64,000 bases of DNA from Nocardia blacklockiae (GTDB lineage: Bacteria; Actinomycetota; Actinomycetes; Mycobacteriales; Mycobacteriaceae): positions 124,001 to 188,000 of the forward strand of contig NZ_JADLRJ010000006.1 in NCBI RefSeq assembly GCF_015477355.1, in the 5' to 3' direction. Numbering within the stretch: position 1 is the first letter of the stretch; every line of letters begins with the position of its first letter. The notes under the pieces were generated by a model. That model was given only the letters and a program-made list of their open reading frames with translations, did not search any database and had not been told where the DNA came from. The position numbers and the translations under genes were made by a program. Below are positions 16,917 through 26,075 of the stretch, piece after piece.

Positions 16917-17663
16917 ATGTACCGCGTATTCGAGGCACTCGACGAACTGGTCGCGATCGTGGAGGAGGCGCGGGGCATCCCGCCCACCCGCAACTGCATC
17001 GTTCCTCGCGGCGACGTGCTCGAGCTGCTCGACGACGTGCGTGACGCCATCCCGGGCGAACTCGACGACGCCCAGGACGTGCTGGATCACCGGGACAAGA
17101 TCGTCTCCGACGCCCGCGAGACCGCCGACACCACGGTCACCACCGCCGACGAGCAGGCCAGGCAGACCGTGACCGCGGCCCGCGAGGAGGCCGACCGGAT
17201 CCTGTCCGACGCCAAGGCGCACGCCGACCGGATGGTCGCCGAGGCGAGCGCGCACGCCGACCACCTCGTCGCCACCGCCCAGGCCGAGGCCGAGCGAGTG
17301 GTCGCCGACGGCAAGGCCGAATTCGAGGCCGTCACCGGCCGGGCGCGCACCGAATCCGACCGGATGATCGCCGCGGGCCAGGCGTCCTACGACCGGTCCG
17401 TCGCCGACGGCCGCGCCGAGCAGGAGCGCCTGGTGAACCAGACCGAGGTGGTGCGCGCCGCGCACGCGGAGTCCGCCCGGCTCATCGACGCCGCGCAGGC
17501 CGAGGCCGACCGGCTGCGCGCGGAATGCGACCACTACGTCGATTCCAAGCTGGCCGATTTCGAGGAGACGCTGCACGGTGCGCTGCGGACCGTCGGGCGC
17601 GGGCGCCAGCAGCTGCGGACCGGGTCGGCCGTGCCCGACTACGCCGCCGAATTCCGGCACTGA
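16917..17663 (+). CDS. sepIVA: SepIVA-like (DivIVA-domain) cell-division/growth protein
   Basis: A 248-aa coiled-coil protein starting MYRVFEALDELVAIVEEARG. Residues about 55-215 are an almost unbroken heptad-rich coiled coil with recurrent AxxEADRI/AHADRMV units. Composition, length and position match mycobacterial SepIVA (Rv2927c from memory), an essential septal and polar growth factor encoded just upstream of the DUF177-rpmF-rnc-mutM block. The ATG at 16917 fits the conserved N-terminus; in-frame upstream sequence (from 16824) overlaps the promoter. It is probably the first gene of the operon that continues to mutM. Confidence 0.88.
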   Translation: MYRVFEALDELVAIVEEARGIPPTRNCIVPRGDVLELLDDVRDAIPGELDDAQDVLDHRDKIVSDARETADTTVTTADEQARQTVTAAREEADRILSDAKAHADRMVAEASAHADHLVATAQAEAERVVADGKAEFEAVTGRARTESDRMIAAGQASYDRSVADGRAEQERLVNQTEVVRAAHAESARLIDAAQAEADRLRAECDHYVDSKLADFEETLHGALRTVGRGRQQLRTGSAVPDYAAEFRH

Positions 17664-17746
17664 GCTGCGGTTTGGGCGTGGGCCGCGGATTCGCGTACCG
17701 TAGACTGGTTGCCCGAAACCCCCAGCCCAACGTGAGTGAGTTCGTG

Positions 17747-18409
17747 ATGCCCGCCGAATCCGGTTCCGGTTCGCGTCGTCGTTCGACCGACGCGGACTTC
17801 GTGCTGGACACCCGCAGCCTCGGACGCGCCCCCGGCTCGATCAAGCAGGTGCGGCGCACCGCGACCGCGCACGCGCGGATCGGGCTGGAGATGATCGCCA
17901 TCCCGGCCGGCAGCGAGGTCGATCTCGACCTGACGCTGCAGGCGGTGTCCGAGGGCGTGCTGGTCACCGGCACGGTGACGGCCCCGCTGGCCGGGGAGTG
18001 CTCGCGCTGCCTCGAGCCGTTCACCGATGAGGTGGAGCTCCAGATCACCGAGCTGTTCGCCTACCCGGACAGCGCCACCGAGCAGACCACTGAAGACGAC
18101 GAGGTCTACCGCCTGGTGGACGACCGGATCGACCTGGAGCCGGTGGTCGTCGACGCGGTCGGCCTGGAGCTGCCGCTGCAGCCGCTGTGCGAGCCGGACT
18201 GCGCCGGACTGTGCCCGGAATGCGGTGTGCGGATGGCGATTGCGGGCCCGGATCACCGGCATGAGATACTGGACCCTCGCTGGGCCGGGCTCGCGAATTT
18301 CGCGGCCGAGGAGCCCGGCGCCGGTGTTTCCGACACCGACGCACCCGACGTAAACCGATCGCTTGCGAGCCGCAACGGCTCGGCAGGTTCCAAGACAGAG
18401 GAGAAGTAG
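17747..18409 (+). CDS. DUF177 (YceD-family) protein
   Basis: A 220-aa DUF177 protein, the family linked to large-subunit rRNA accumulation and nearly always encoded next to rpmF. It contains [20 protein letters not shown], the central metal-binding-like Cys pair, and [14 protein letters not shown], a second Cys cluster. The C-terminal tail is low-complexity and charged. The start is ATG 17747, with an in-frame GTG at 17732 as alternative. Its stop is 2 bp before rpmF, so the two are co-translated or coupled. Confidence 0.92.
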   Translation: MPAESGSGSRRRSTDADFVLDTRSLGRAPGSIKQVRRTATAHARIGLEMIAIPAGSEVDLDLTLQAVSEGVLVTGTVTAPLAGECSRCLEPFTDEVELQITELFAYPDSATEQTTEDDEVYRLVDDRIDLEPVVVDAVGLELPLQPLCEPDCAGLCPECGVRMAIAGPDHRHEILDPRWAGLANFAAEEPGAGVSDTDAPDVNRSLASRNGSAGSKTEEK

Positions 18410-18411
18410 TC

Positions 18412-18594
18412 GTGGCCGTTCCGAAGCGCCGCATGTCCCGTGCCAACACCCGTTCGCGGCGCAGTCAGTGGAAGGCCACCGCGCCTACCCTGGTCACCTG
18501 CCCGAACCGGGCCTGCGGCCAGAAGACGCTGCCGCACATCGCGTGCCCGAACTGCGGCACCTACAAGGGCCGCCAGGTCGCTTCGGCCATCTGA
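18412..18594 (+). CDS. rpmF: 50S ribosomal protein L32
   Basis: A 60-aa L32 with the canonical N-terminus [20 protein letters not shown]. This is the zinc-binding form: Cys pairs in CPNRACG and CPNCG. Mycobacterial-type genomes may carry zinc-free paralogues elsewhere; this copy is the C+ type. GTG start at 18412 with GAGGAGAAG as ribosome-binding site, 2 bp after the DUF177 stop and 20 bp before rnc. Confidence 0.98.
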   Translation: MAVPKRRMSRANTRSRRSQWKATAPTLVTCPNRACGQKTLPHIACPNCGTYKGRQVASAI

Positions 18595-18614
18595 GCGCCC
18601 ATCGGTAGCCGAAC

Positions 18615-19352
18615 GTGACCGCCAGCAAGGACGGAGCGGACGCGCCCGCCGTGGGCGAGACCGCCGACCATACCCCTCTGCTCGAGGCACTCGGCGTCGA
18701 CGTGCGCCCGGACCTACTCCGGCTCGCGCTCACCCATCGGTCCTACGCCTACGAGAACGGCGGTCTGCCGACCAACGAGCGCCTGGAGTTCCTCGGTGAC
18801 TCGGTGCTCGGCCTGAGCATCACCGAGCGCCTGTACCTGGAACACCCGGACAAGTCCGAGGGCGAACTCGCCAAACTGCGCGCGAGCGTGGTGAACATGC
18901 ACGCGCTGGCGGAGGTCGCCCGCGGTCTCGGCGCGGGCGGGCTCGGCCGGCACCTGCTGCTCGGCAAGGGCGAGGAGATGACCGGCGGCCGCGACAAGCC
19001 GAGCATCCTCGCCGACGGCATGGAGTCGCTGCTGGGTGCGGTGCACCTCGAGCACGGCATCGACGTCGCCCGCACGGTGGTGCTGCGGCTGTTCGCGGAT
19101 CTGCTCGAGCGCGGCCCGCGGATGGGCGCCGGGCTGGACTGGAAGACCAGCCTGCAGGAGCTGACCGCCGAGCGCGGCATCGGCGTGCCCAGCTACGAGA
19201 TCACCTCGACCGGGCCGGACCACGACAAGGAATTCACCGCGACCGCGATGGTCGGCGGACAGGCCTACGGCAAGGGTGTCGGCCGCTCGAAGAAGGAAGC
19301 GGAGCAGAAGGCCGCGGGCGCCGCCTGGCAGTCGCTGACCGGCGACGGCTAG
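18615..19352 (+). CDS. rnc: Ribonuclease III
   Basis: A 245-aa double-stranded-RNA endonuclease that processes rRNA precursors. The catalytic signature [14 protein letters not shown] is at about 54-67 (E58, D62), and the second acidic pair is in [13 protein letters not shown] dsRNA-binding domain occupies about 165-243 ([30 protein letters not shown]). The start is GTG 18615. It lies between rpmF and mutM, 9 bp before the latter, as in mycobacteria. Confidence 0.98.
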   Translation: MTASKDGADAPAVGETADHTPLLEALGVDVRPDLLRLALTHRSYAYENGGLPTNERLEFLGDSVLGLSITERLYLEHPDKSEGELAKLRASVVNMHALAEVARGLGAGGLGRHLLLGKGEEMTGGRDKPSILADGMESLLGAVHLEHGIDVARTVVLRLFADLLERGPRMGAGLDWKTSLQELTAERGIGVPSYEITSTGPDHDKEFTATAMVGGQAYGKGVGRSKKEAEQKAAGAAWQSLTGDG

Positions 19353-19361
19353 AGGAGCAGC

Positions 19362-20219
19362 GTGCCCGAACTTCCCGAGGTCGAAACCGTCCGGCGCGGG
19401 CTCGCCGACCATGTGGTCGGCAGCGTGATCGAATCGGTCGCCGTCAAGCATCCGCGTTCGGTGCGCCGCCATCTGCTCGGCGGCGACGACCTGGCGGCGC
19501 AGCTGGCCGGGCTGCGCGTCGAATCCGCGCAGCGGCGCGGCAAATTCCTCTGGCTCACCTTCGACGACCCCGACCTGGCCCTCGTCGTGCACCTCGGCAT
19601 GAGCGGGCAGATGCTGGTGCAGCCCGCCGACGCGCCGCTGGAGAAGCACGCGCACATCGTCGCCATGCTGGACACGGGCGCGCAGCTGCGATTCGTCGAC
19701 CAGCGCACATTCGGCGGCTGGGCACTGAATTCCCTGATCGAGGTGGAGGGCACGCGAGTGCCGGAATCGGTCGCGCACATCGGCCGCGACCCGCTCGACC
19801 CGCGCTTCGACGCCGACGCGGTGGTAAAAACCATGCGCGCCAAGCAGTCCGAGATCAAACGGGTGCTGCTGGATCAGACCGTGGTCTCCGGCATCGGCAA
19901 CATCTACGCCGACGAGGCGCTGTGGCGGGCGCGCCTGCACGGCGAGCGGATCGCCGCGAAACTCACCCGCCCGGCCCTGCACGGGCTGCTGAACGAGGTG
20001 CGCGCGGTGATGTCCGAGGCTCTGGACGTCGGCGGCACCTCTTTCGACGCGCTGTATGTCAATGTCAACGGGCAGTCGGGGTACTTCGAGCGCGCCCTGG
20101 CCGCCTACGGACGCGAGGACGAGCCGTGCCGGCGCTGCGGCGCACCGGTGCGCCGGGAGAAGTTCATGAACCGCTCGTCGTTCTCCTGCCCGCGGTGCCA
20201 GCCCAGGCCGCGGCGCTAG
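19362..20219 (+). CDS. mutM: Formamidopyrimidine-DNA glycosylase
   Basis: A 285-aa Fpg/MutM that excises 8-oxoguanine and formamidopyrimidines from DNA and cleaves the abasic site. The catalytic [13 protein letters not shown] follows the initiator, so P2 and E3 are in place. The H2TH region has [17 protein letters not shown]. The C-terminal zinc finger uses C256, C259, C276 and C279 ([12 protein letters not shown]...SCPRCQ). GTG start, 9 bp after rnc. Adjacent rnc-mutM is a conserved actinobacterial arrangement. Confidence 0.98.
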   Translation: MPELPEVETVRRGLADHVVGSVIESVAVKHPRSVRRHLLGGDDLAAQLAGLRVESAQRRGKFLWLTFDDPDLALVVHLGMSGQMLVQPADAPLEKHAHIVAMLDTGAQLRFVDQRTFGGWALNSLIEVEGTRVPESVAHIGRDPLDPRFDADAVVKTMRAKQSEIKRVLLDQTVVSGIGNIYADEALWRARLHGERIAAKLTRPALHGLLNEVRAVMSEALDVGGTSFDALYVNVNGQSGYFERALAAYGREDEPCRRCGAPVRREKFMNRSSFSCPRCQPRPRR

Positions 20220-20311
20220 CTCCACCGGGAACCATCGCTGCCGTTCCGGGCGACGCGCTACCGTTTTCAGTGTGACCGCCGACGACGTCGGCGGACGGGA
20301 AGGGAGCACGG

Positions 20312-20893
20312 ATGCGCAAACTGACCTACTACGTCGCCTCGACCATCGACGGTTTCATCGCGACCGAGGACGGTTCCGTCGATTTCTTCCCGGTCGGGGG
20401 AGACCATCAGCCGGCGATCACCGCGCAGTACCCGGAGACGCTGCCGGCGAAGGTGCGCGAATCGCTGGGAATCGACAAGGCCAACAGCTACTTCGACACC
20501 GTGCTGATGGGCCGCAAGACCCACGACTTCGGCGTGCGGACCGGCACCTCCAGCCCGTACTCGCATCTGCGCCAATACGTGGTGTCCACCACGCTGCCGG
20601 AGAATCCCGCGCCGGACGTCGAACTGATCTCCGCCGACCCGCTCGAGCGGGTGCGAGAACTCAAGCGGGAGAAGGGCGTCGGCATCTGGCTGTGCGGTGG
20701 CGGTGAACTCGCGCAGGAACTGCTGCCGGAGATCGATCAAGTGTTCTTGAAGCTGTACCCGATCGTGCTCGGCCGCGGCCGCCCGCTGTTCGGCGCGGGC
20801 CCCCAGCTACCGGAACCGGCCCGGTTCCGGGTGCTGACCAGCCGGGTCTTCGAGGACGGTGTCGCCTTCGTGAAGTACGTGCGGATTCGCTAG
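20312..20893 (+). CDS. Dihydrofolate reductase-fold (RibD C-terminal) family protein
   Basis: A 193-aa protein starting MRKLTYYVASTIDGFIATED, the hallmark of the RibD-C/DHFR-like family. Other motifs are DTVLMGRKTHDFG and GIWLCGGGELAQELLPEID. These enzymes probably use NADPH and reduce a pteridine-, riboflavin-precursor- or drug-like substrate; the true substrate is unknown. GGGAAGGGAG precedes the ATG. Its TAG overlaps the GTG of the next gene (TAGTG), so both are co-translated. Confidence 0.88.
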   Translation: MRKLTYYVASTIDGFIATEDGSVDFFPVGGDHQPAITAQYPETLPAKVRESLGIDKANSYFDTVLMGRKTHDFGVRTGTSSPYSHLRQYVVSTTLPENPAPDVELISADPLERVRELKREKGVGIWLCGGGELAQELLPEIDQVFLKLYPIVLGRGRPLFGAGPQLPEPARFRVLTSRVFEDGVAFVKYVRIR

Positions 20894-21924
20894 TGGCCGA
20901 GCAGGTTCCGGGCCCGGTGCAGGCGCTGCGGGAGATCGCGTTCTGGATGGAGCGCTCCCGGGCCGAGACGCACCGGGTCAAGGCCTACCGGCGGGCCGCC
21001 GACGTGGTGGCCGGGCTGTCGCCGGAAGAGTACGACGCCTACCGCAGAAACGGTGGCTGGCAGGAACTTCCGGGCATCGGCCCGAAGACCGCCGACGCCA
21101 TCGCGCAGGCCGCCGCCGGGCGGCTGCCCGACCGGCTCACCGAATTGCGGATGGCCGCAAAGCCGATCGCCCCGGACGGCGCACCGCTGCGCAAGCGGCT
21201 GCGCGGGGACCTGCACACCCACTCCGACTGGTCCGACGGCGGCAGCCCGATCGAGCAGATGATGCGCACGGCCGTCGCGCTCGGCCACGAGTACTGCGCG
21301 CTGACCGACCACTCGCCGCGGCTGACCGTCGCCAACGGGCTGTCCGCCGACCGGCTGCGGCGGCAGCTCGACGTGGTGGCGGAGCTGAACGAGGAACTCG
21401 CGCCGTTCCGCGTCCTCACCGGCATCGAGGTCGACATCCTCGACGACGGCACCCTCGACCAGGACGCCGACCTGCTGGCGCGGCTGGACATCGTCGTGGC
21501 CAGCGTGCATTCCAAACTGCGCGCCGACCGCGACACCATGACCAAACGCATGGTCTACGCCGTCGCCGACCCGAACGTGGACGTGCTCGGGCACTGCACC
21601 GGGCGGCTGGTCACCGGCGGACGCGGCACCCGCCCGGAATCGCAGTTCGACGCCGAGGTGGTGTTCGAGGCCTGCCGCCGCTACGGCACGGCGGTGGAGA
21701 TCAACAGCCGCCCCGAGCGCCGCGACCCGCCGAGCCGCCTGATGCGGCTGGCCGCGGAGATGGACTGCTACTTCGCGATCGACACCGACGCCCACGCGCC
21801 CGGCCAATTGGATTGGCAGGGTTACGGATGCGAGCGGGCGCTGGCCAACGGCGTTGCGCCCGAACGGATCATCAACACGTGGCCGCTGGAGCAACTGCTG
21901 GACTTCACCCGCCGGGCCGCCTGA
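20893..21924 (+). CDS. HhH-PHP domain phosphoesterase
   Basis: A 343-aa protein like the C-terminal half of PolX-type DNA polymerases without the polymerase domain. A helix-hairpin-helix (LPGIGPKTADAIAQAAAG, about 56-75) is followed by a PHP metal-phosphoesterase domain: DLHTHSDWSDG, ALTDHSPRL, GIEVDIL, VASVHSKL and DTDAHAPGQ supply the metal ligands. A role in DNA end or abasic-site processing is plausible but unproven. GTG start overlaps the previous stop. It converges with the DUF350 gene, 3 bp away. Confidence 0.88.
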   Translation: MAEQVPGPVQALREIAFWMERSRAETHRVKAYRRAADVVAGLSPEEYDAYRRNGGWQELPGIGPKTADAIAQAAAGRLPDRLTELRMAAKPIAPDGAPLRKRLRGDLHTHSDWSDGGSPIEQMMRTAVALGHEYCALTDHSPRLTVANGLSADRLRRQLDVVAELNEELAPFRVLTGIEVDILDDGTLDQDADLLARLDIVVASVHSKLRADRDTMTKRMVYAVADPNVDVLGHCTGRLVTGGRGTRPESQFDAEVVFEACRRYGTAVEINSRPERRDPPSRLMRLAAEMDCYFAIDTDAHAPGQLDWQGYGCERALANGVAPERIINTWPLEQLLDFTRRAA

Positions 21925-21927
21925 GCG

Positions 21928-22377
21928 CTACAGGATCGCGAACGCCACGACCAGGCCGAGGCCCAGGTGCGCGGCCGCGACCACCAGGGACTGCACCTTG
22001 TACTCCTCGGCGTGCAGCAGGTCGCCGATGTCCAGCCCGAGCACCCACTCCAGAATCCGCACCGAGATGACCTGCGCGACGATGCCGAGCAGGCCGTAGA
22101 TGGCCGCGGCGATCAGGCCCTCGGCGAGCTTGCCGCCGGAGGAGTAGATGGCCAGGACCACGATCAGCGCCATGCTCACCATGCCGGCGGCGGTGACCAC
22201 TACGGCGTTCGGGTTGCCGGAGGACACCAGGGTGCGCAGCGGGCCGGGCGTGGTGATGTCGATGGCGAAGAAGCCGATCAGCATGAGCGCCAGGCCGACG
22301 ACGGCGTACAGGATGATGGCGCCGATGCCGTGGCCGACGTTCCCCCAATACCCCGACTCGAGCGCGTAGGTGGTCAT
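21928..22377 (-). CDS. DUF350 (YjfL-like) membrane protein
   Basis: A 149-aa integral membrane protein with about four predicted helices (AIILYAVVGLALMLIGFFAI, AAGMVSMALIVVLAIY, LIAAAIYGLLGIVAQVISV, VVAAAHLGLGLVVAFAIL). It matches the DUF350/YjfL type. In enterobacteria, YjfL-like proteins are encoded with a YgiC-like ATP-grasp ligase and a YgiB-like protein; the same trio occurs here, with this gene last. Function is unknown; a part in delivering or anchoring the ligase product is speculative. Confidence 0.8.
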   Translation of the reverse strand: MTTYALESGYWGNVGHGIGAIILYAVVGLALMLIGFFAIDITTPGPLRTLVSSGNPNAVVVTAAGMVSMALIVVLAIYSSGGKLAEGLIAAAIYGLLGIVAQVISVRILEWVLGLDIGDLLHAEEYKVQSLVVAAAHLGLGLVVAFAIL

Positions 22378-22416
22378 CGATGGTCCTCCAGATGATGTGG
22401 TGCGGTGCCGGTGGTG

Positions 22417-23583
22417 TCAGTGCTGTGGAATGCGGTGCGGGACGAAGGTGGAACTGTCGTCGGTGATCAGGCCCGGAGTCTCCCGGATGCCCAGGCCCGC
22501 CGAGGTGTCGCCGACGATCCACGCGCCCAGTACGGGGCGCATGCCGTCGAAGTCGGGGAGCGGGTCGAGCAGCTGGTACACGTAGCCCTCCTCGCCGTAC
22601 ACGCCGCCGGTCGCGGTCTCCATGCCCGCGCCCACGATCGTCATGTTCGCGCCCTCGCGGCCCAGCTTCGGCTTGCGAATGTACTCGGTGAGCTCGTGCG
22701 GGTCATCGATGTAGGCGGGCAGCAGGTTCGGGTGGCCGGGGTACATCTCCCACAGCACCGCCAGCAGCGCCTTGTTCGACAGCATCGCCTTCCACAGCGG
22801 CTCCACCCACATCGTCTGCGGCAGCGAGTCGACCACGCGCTTGCCGAACTCGTCGTCCAGCGCCCACTCCCACGGGTAGAGCTTGAACAGCGAGTCGATC
22901 GGCGCCTCGGCCAGATCGACGAAACGTTCCAGCTCCGTGTCGAATCCGATCTCCTCGATCGGCAGCGCCACGGTGTGGAAGCCGGCCTCGGCGGCGGTCT
23001 CCTGCATGTAGGCGGTGGTGACGTTGTCCTCGCCGGAGGAGTCCGCCGAGGACCAGGTGAAGTGCAGATCACCGGTGGGCAGCGACTCGCGCAGCTCGCC
23101 CCAGCGCTCGACCAGCTTCTCGTGCAAGGAGTTCCACTGGTCGTCGTCGGGGTGGGTGTCGGTGAGCCAGTGCCACTGCACGATCGCCGCCTCCAGCAGC
23201 GAGGTCGGCGTATCGGCGTTGTACTCCAGCAGTTTCGCCGGGCCGCGGCCGTCGTAGCGCAGGTCGAAGCGGCCGTAGACGTAGGGGTCCGAGCGCTGCC
23301 AGGACTTCTTGATCGGCTCCCAACTCCATTGCGGCAGACCGAATTCGGCGAACCGCTCGGTGAGCACGATCTGCTCGACGGCGTGCAGGCACATGGTGTG
23401 CAGCACCTCGACCTGCGCCTCCAGCGCGAGAATCTCGTCGAGATCGAATTCGTAGTGCACCGATTCGTCCCAGTAGGGCCGGGGCCCGCCGTTCACGTCA
23501 CGGCCGGGTGACCCGAAGACCAGGCCTTGATCCTGAATGATCTTCTGCCAGCCCGGTCGCGGTTGGCTGCGCACTCGGCGCAC
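22417..23583 (-). CDS. Glutathionylspermidine synthase-like ATP-grasp ligase (YgiC type)
   Basis: A 388-aa soluble protein of the GspS-like C-terminal ATP-grasp family. Recognisable segments are YGRFDLRYDGRGPAKLLEYN, NADTPTSLLEAAIVQWHW, FKLYPWEWALDDEFG and the C-terminal RKPKLGREGANM. It lacks the amidase domain of true GspS. Actinobacteria use mycothiol rather than glutathione, so the amide it makes is unknown. GTG start overlaps the previous TAG, giving tight coupling to the Pro-rich membrane protein upstream; the DUF350 gene follows 39 bp later. Fold call is good, chemistry unknown. Confidence 0.85.
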   Translation of the reverse strand: MRRVRSQPRPGWQKIIQDQGLVFGSPGRDVNGGPRPYWDESVHYEFDLDEILALEAQVEVLHTMCLHAVEQIVLTERFAEFGLPQWSWEPIKKSWQRSDPYVYGRFDLRYDGRGPAKLLEYNADTPTSLLEAAIVQWHWLTDTHPDDDQWNSLHEKLVERWGELRESLPTGDLHFTWSSADSSGEDNVTTAYMQETAAEAGFHTVALPIEEIGFDTELERFVDLAEAPIDSLFKLYPWEWALDDEFGKRVVDSLPQTMWVEPLWKAMLSNKALLAVLWEMYPGHPNLLPAYIDDPHELTEYIRKPKLGREGANMTIVGAGMETATGGVYGEEGYVYQLLDPLPDFDGMRPVLGAWIVGDTSAGLGIRETPGLITDDSSTFVPHRIPQH

Positions 23584-24527
23584 TAGGAACCTCCACTGGT
23601 GCTGCTGCTCTTGGAACCCAACCCGCCGCGAACGACGGTGCCGCTCTTGGTCTTCACCGACGCGCTCTTGGGCGCGACGGTGCTGCCGCCGGTCGGCGGG
23701 CGGCCGACGGTGTTGTTGCCGCCGTAGTAGTAGCGGTACTGGTGGCCGTTGTAGATGAACACGCCGGGGAAGCCGCCGCCGTAGTAGCCGCCGCCGGAGG
23801 TGGTGACGTACTGCTGCGCGCGGTCGCAGTCGTCGTCGGGGACGACGGTCTGCTGGCCGTTGTCGTCGGTGACGCAGTAGGCGGTGACCTCGTCGGGCGC
23901 GGTCACGGCGCGGTAGGTGAGATAGCCCGCGCCGACCACCGCGGCGATGCCGACCACCGCGACGCCGCCGATCAGCAACCGCTTGCGAGTGCGCTTCTTC
24001 GCCGCGAGTGCTTCCTCGGCCGCGCGCTGCGCCTCCTCGGCCCGCCGCCGCGCCTTGTCGCGCGCGCGAGCCTCGGCCAGCGTCGGCGGCCGCGGCTGGG
24101 TGACCCCCGCCTCCTGCCGCTGAATACTGCCGCGCATGGACCGCGGGGGAGTGGATTCGCTTGCGCTGCCGGGTGTTTCGGGCGGCGCGAATTCGTTGCG
24201 CCAGGTTTCGGGCGGCGGGAAGGGATCGGGCAGGCCCGGGAGCGTCGCGGTGGGCTCGGCGAAGGCGGGAGTGGGGCCCGGAATGGTCGGCGGCTCGGGC
24301 GATTCAGTAGCGCCGCGTTCCGGTTCCGTGGTGGGTTCGGCGCCTCCCGGCTCCCGGCCGGAGGGCGGCGGCGTGCCGGGGCGTTCGGGCGGGCCTTCGG
24401 ACTCCGGCCGATTTGTACGGACGGTGGGGTCGGCGTCGCCGTGCGGGGGTGTCGCCTTGCCCGGTTCTTCGGAACGGTCGGGGTCCGGAGGGTTTCCGGA
24501 ACGGTTGCCGGACTGTTCACTTGCCAA
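23583..24527 (-). CDS. Proline-rich single-pass membrane protein (YgiB/DUF1190-like position)
   Basis: A 314-aa protein with a long Pro/Glu/Gly-rich disordered N-terminal region (about 1-140), a charged coiled stretch (about 145-180, EARARDKARRRAEEAQRAAE) and one membrane helix (about 186-208, LLIGGVAVVGIAAVVGAGYL). An external C-terminal domain follows, with two cysteines and a Gly/Tyr-rich segment (SGGGYYGGGFPG) reminiscent of YgiB/DUF1190 tails. It starts at TTG 24527 with AGGGAG about 7 nt upstream, a rare start. It is fused translationally (TAGTG) to the GspS-like ligase. Family assignment rests on context and composition. Confidence 0.75.
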   Translation of the reverse strand: MASEQSGNRSGNPPDPDRSEEPGKATPPHGDADPTVRTNRPESEGPPERPGTPPPSGREPGGAEPTTEPERGATESPEPPTIPGPTPAFAEPTATLPGLPDPFPPPETWRNEFAPPETPGSASESTPPRSMRGSIQRQEAGVTQPRPPTLAEARARDKARRRAEEAQRAAEEALAAKKRTRKRLLIGGVAVVGIAAVVGAGYLTYRAVTAPDEVTAYCVTDDNGQQTVVPDDDCDRAQQYVTTSGGGYYGGGFPGVFIYNGHQYRYYYGGNNTVGRPPTGGSTVAPKSASVKTKSGTVVRGGLGSKSSSTSGGS

Positions 24528-24551
24528 CGTTCGACTCCCTGTTCCCCGGCG

Positions 24552-24830
24552 CTAGCGTTCCTCGAATCCGGTCATTTCGCCCTGCGCGGCGCCCCAGTCT
24601 TCCACAACCAGGTCGACGCGGCCAGGCGTGTTGCCGGACCGCAACAACGTCAGCAGTGTGTCACATCGGTCCCTCGGACCCTCTGCAATAACATGCACCC
24701 GGCCGTCGCGCGTGTTACGCGCGTAGCCGACCAAACCCAATTCCAGCGCGCGCGAACGGGTCCACCAGCGGAACCCGACGCCCTGCACCAGACCGTGCAC
24801 CCAGGCGCTGAGCCGGACGGATGCGGTCAT
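24552..24830 (-). CDS. acyP: Acylphosphatase
   Basis: A 92-aa acylphosphatase that hydrolyses carboxyl-phosphate bonds. The signature VHGLVQGVGFRWWTR holds the catalytic arginine, and GYARNTRDGRVHVIAEGP holds the catalytic asparagine. Full length. It is 7 bp after the OsmC gene, as in mycobacteria, where smc normally follows; here about 23 kb of other genes intervenes before smc. It may be co-transcribed with the downstream ligase trio (24-bp gap). Confidence 0.95.
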   Translation of the reverse strand: MTASVRLSAWVHGLVQGVGFRWWTRSRALELGLVGYARNTRDGRVHVIAEGPRDRCDTLLTLLRSGNTPGRVDLVVEDWGAAQGEMTGFEER

Positions 24831-24837
24831 CCGGCGC

Positions 24838-25287
24838 TCACGATTCCACCTGGAAGGTCAGGTCGATCTTGCTGCCCGCCTTCAGCGTGCGGCCCACCGT
24901 GCACACCTTGTCGATCGCGCGCTGCACGGTGACGAGCAGCCGCTCCCGCCCGGCCTCGTCGAGTTCGGACAGGTCGATCTCCATCACCTCGTTCAGCTCC
25001 GGGTAGACCTCGTTCTCCCGGTCCGCCGCGCCGGAGACCCGGATGGTGACGTCGTAGTTCTCCCCGAGCCGGTTCGACAGCGGGAAGTCCGAGCTCATTC
25101 CCGTGCACGCGGCCAGCGCGATCTTCAGCAGCTCGCCGGGCGTGAACACACCCTCGACGCCCTCGGACCCGATCAGCACCTCGGCGCCCCGCGAGCTCCG
25201 CCCGGTGTAGCGCCGGGTCCCGGTGCGCTCGACCCACAGCTCGGCCGGCCCCTTCGACGATGCGATCCCGGCGGTTTGTTCAGTCAT
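24838..25287 (-). CDS. OsmC-family peroxiredoxin-like protein
   Basis: A 149-aa OsmC/Ohr-fold protein. The two redox cysteines are C61 (LAACTGMSSD) and C129 (DKVCTVGRTLK), the spacing expected for organic-hydroperoxide reduction. It lacks the fuller Ohr signature, so OsmC-like is the safer name. First gene of the reverse-strand operon leading to acyP and the GspS-like trio. Adjacent to acyP in mycobacteria as well. Confidence 0.92.
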   Translation of the reverse strand: MTEQTAGIASSKGPAELWVERTGTRRYTGRSSRGAEVLIGSEGVEGVFTPGELLKIALAACTGMSSDFPLSNRLGENYDVTIRVSGAADRENEVYPELNEVMEIDLSELDEAGRERLLVTVQRAIDKVCTVGRTLKAGSKIDLTFQVES

Positions 25288-25333
25288 GCCTCGATCCTGC
25301 CATCACCGCGTGAGCACCCGGTCCGCCCGTCCG

Positions 25334-26029
25334 TCACGACTGGAAGCGGTAGCCCATGCCCGCCTCGGTGAGCAGGTGCTTCGGATGTGACGGGTCGTCC
25401 TCGAGTTTGCGCCGCAGTTGCGCGAGATATACACGCAGATAATGGGTTTCGGTGGCGTACGACGGCCCCCACACCTCGCGGAGCAGCTCGCGGCGGCCGA
25501 CGAGTTTGCCCTGGTTGCGCACCAGCATCTCGAGCACGCCCCATTCGGTCGGGGTCAGGTGCACGTCGGCGCCGTGCTTGGTGACCTTCTTCGCCGCCAG
25601 ATCGACCACGAAGGAGGAGGTCTCGACGACCGGGTCGGAGCCCTCCCCGGTGTCGGCCGCGCGCCGCACCGCCGCGCGCAGCCGGGCCAGCAGTTCGTCC
25701 ATGCCGAACGGCTTGGTCACGTAGTCGTCGGCCCCGGCGTCGAGCGCCTCGACCTTGTCGGCGGAGTCGGTGCGGGCGGACAGCACGATCACCGGCGACC
25801 GGCTCCAGCCGCGCAGCCCGGCCAGCACCTCGATCCCGTCCATATCCGGTAGCCCGAGGTCGAGCACCACCACGTCGGGGTGTTTCTCCGCGGCCGCCCG
25901 CAGCGCCGCGGCACCGGTGGCGGCGGTGATCACCTCGTAGCCGCGCACCGACAGGTTGATGCGCAGCGCGCGCAGGATCTGCGGTTCGTCGTCGACCACG
26001 AGCACCTTGGTCGGCACCGGTGTAGTCAC
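25334..26029 (-). CDS. kdpE: Response regulator KdpE
   Basis: A 231-aa OmpR-family regulator. The receiver domain (about 8-120) has the phospho-acceptor D57 in VVVLDLGLPDMDG and the conserved lysine in DDYVTKPFG. The winged-helix DNA-binding domain spans about 135-230 (LTPTEWGVLEMLVRNQGK, YLRVYLAQLRRKLE, TEAGMGYRFQS). It is paired with KdpD, 46 bp downstream of it, and should activate kdpFABC under potassium limitation or osmotic upshift. Confidence 0.96.
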   Translation of the reverse strand: MTTPVPTKVLVVDDEPQILRALRINLSVRGYEVITAATGAAALRAAAEKHPDVVVLDLGLPDMDGIEVLAGLRGWSRSPVIVLSARTDSADKVEALDAGADDYVTKPFGMDELLARLRAAVRRAADTGEGSDPVVETSSFVVDLAAKKVTKHGADVHLTPTEWGVLEMLVRNQGKLVGRRELLREVWGPSYATETHYLRVYLAQLRRKLEDDPSHPKHLLTEAGMGYRFQS

Positions 26030-26075
26030 CCGTTCTCCTGTTCTAGTGCTGAGTAGTACGCCCGGCGCTGGGCTT

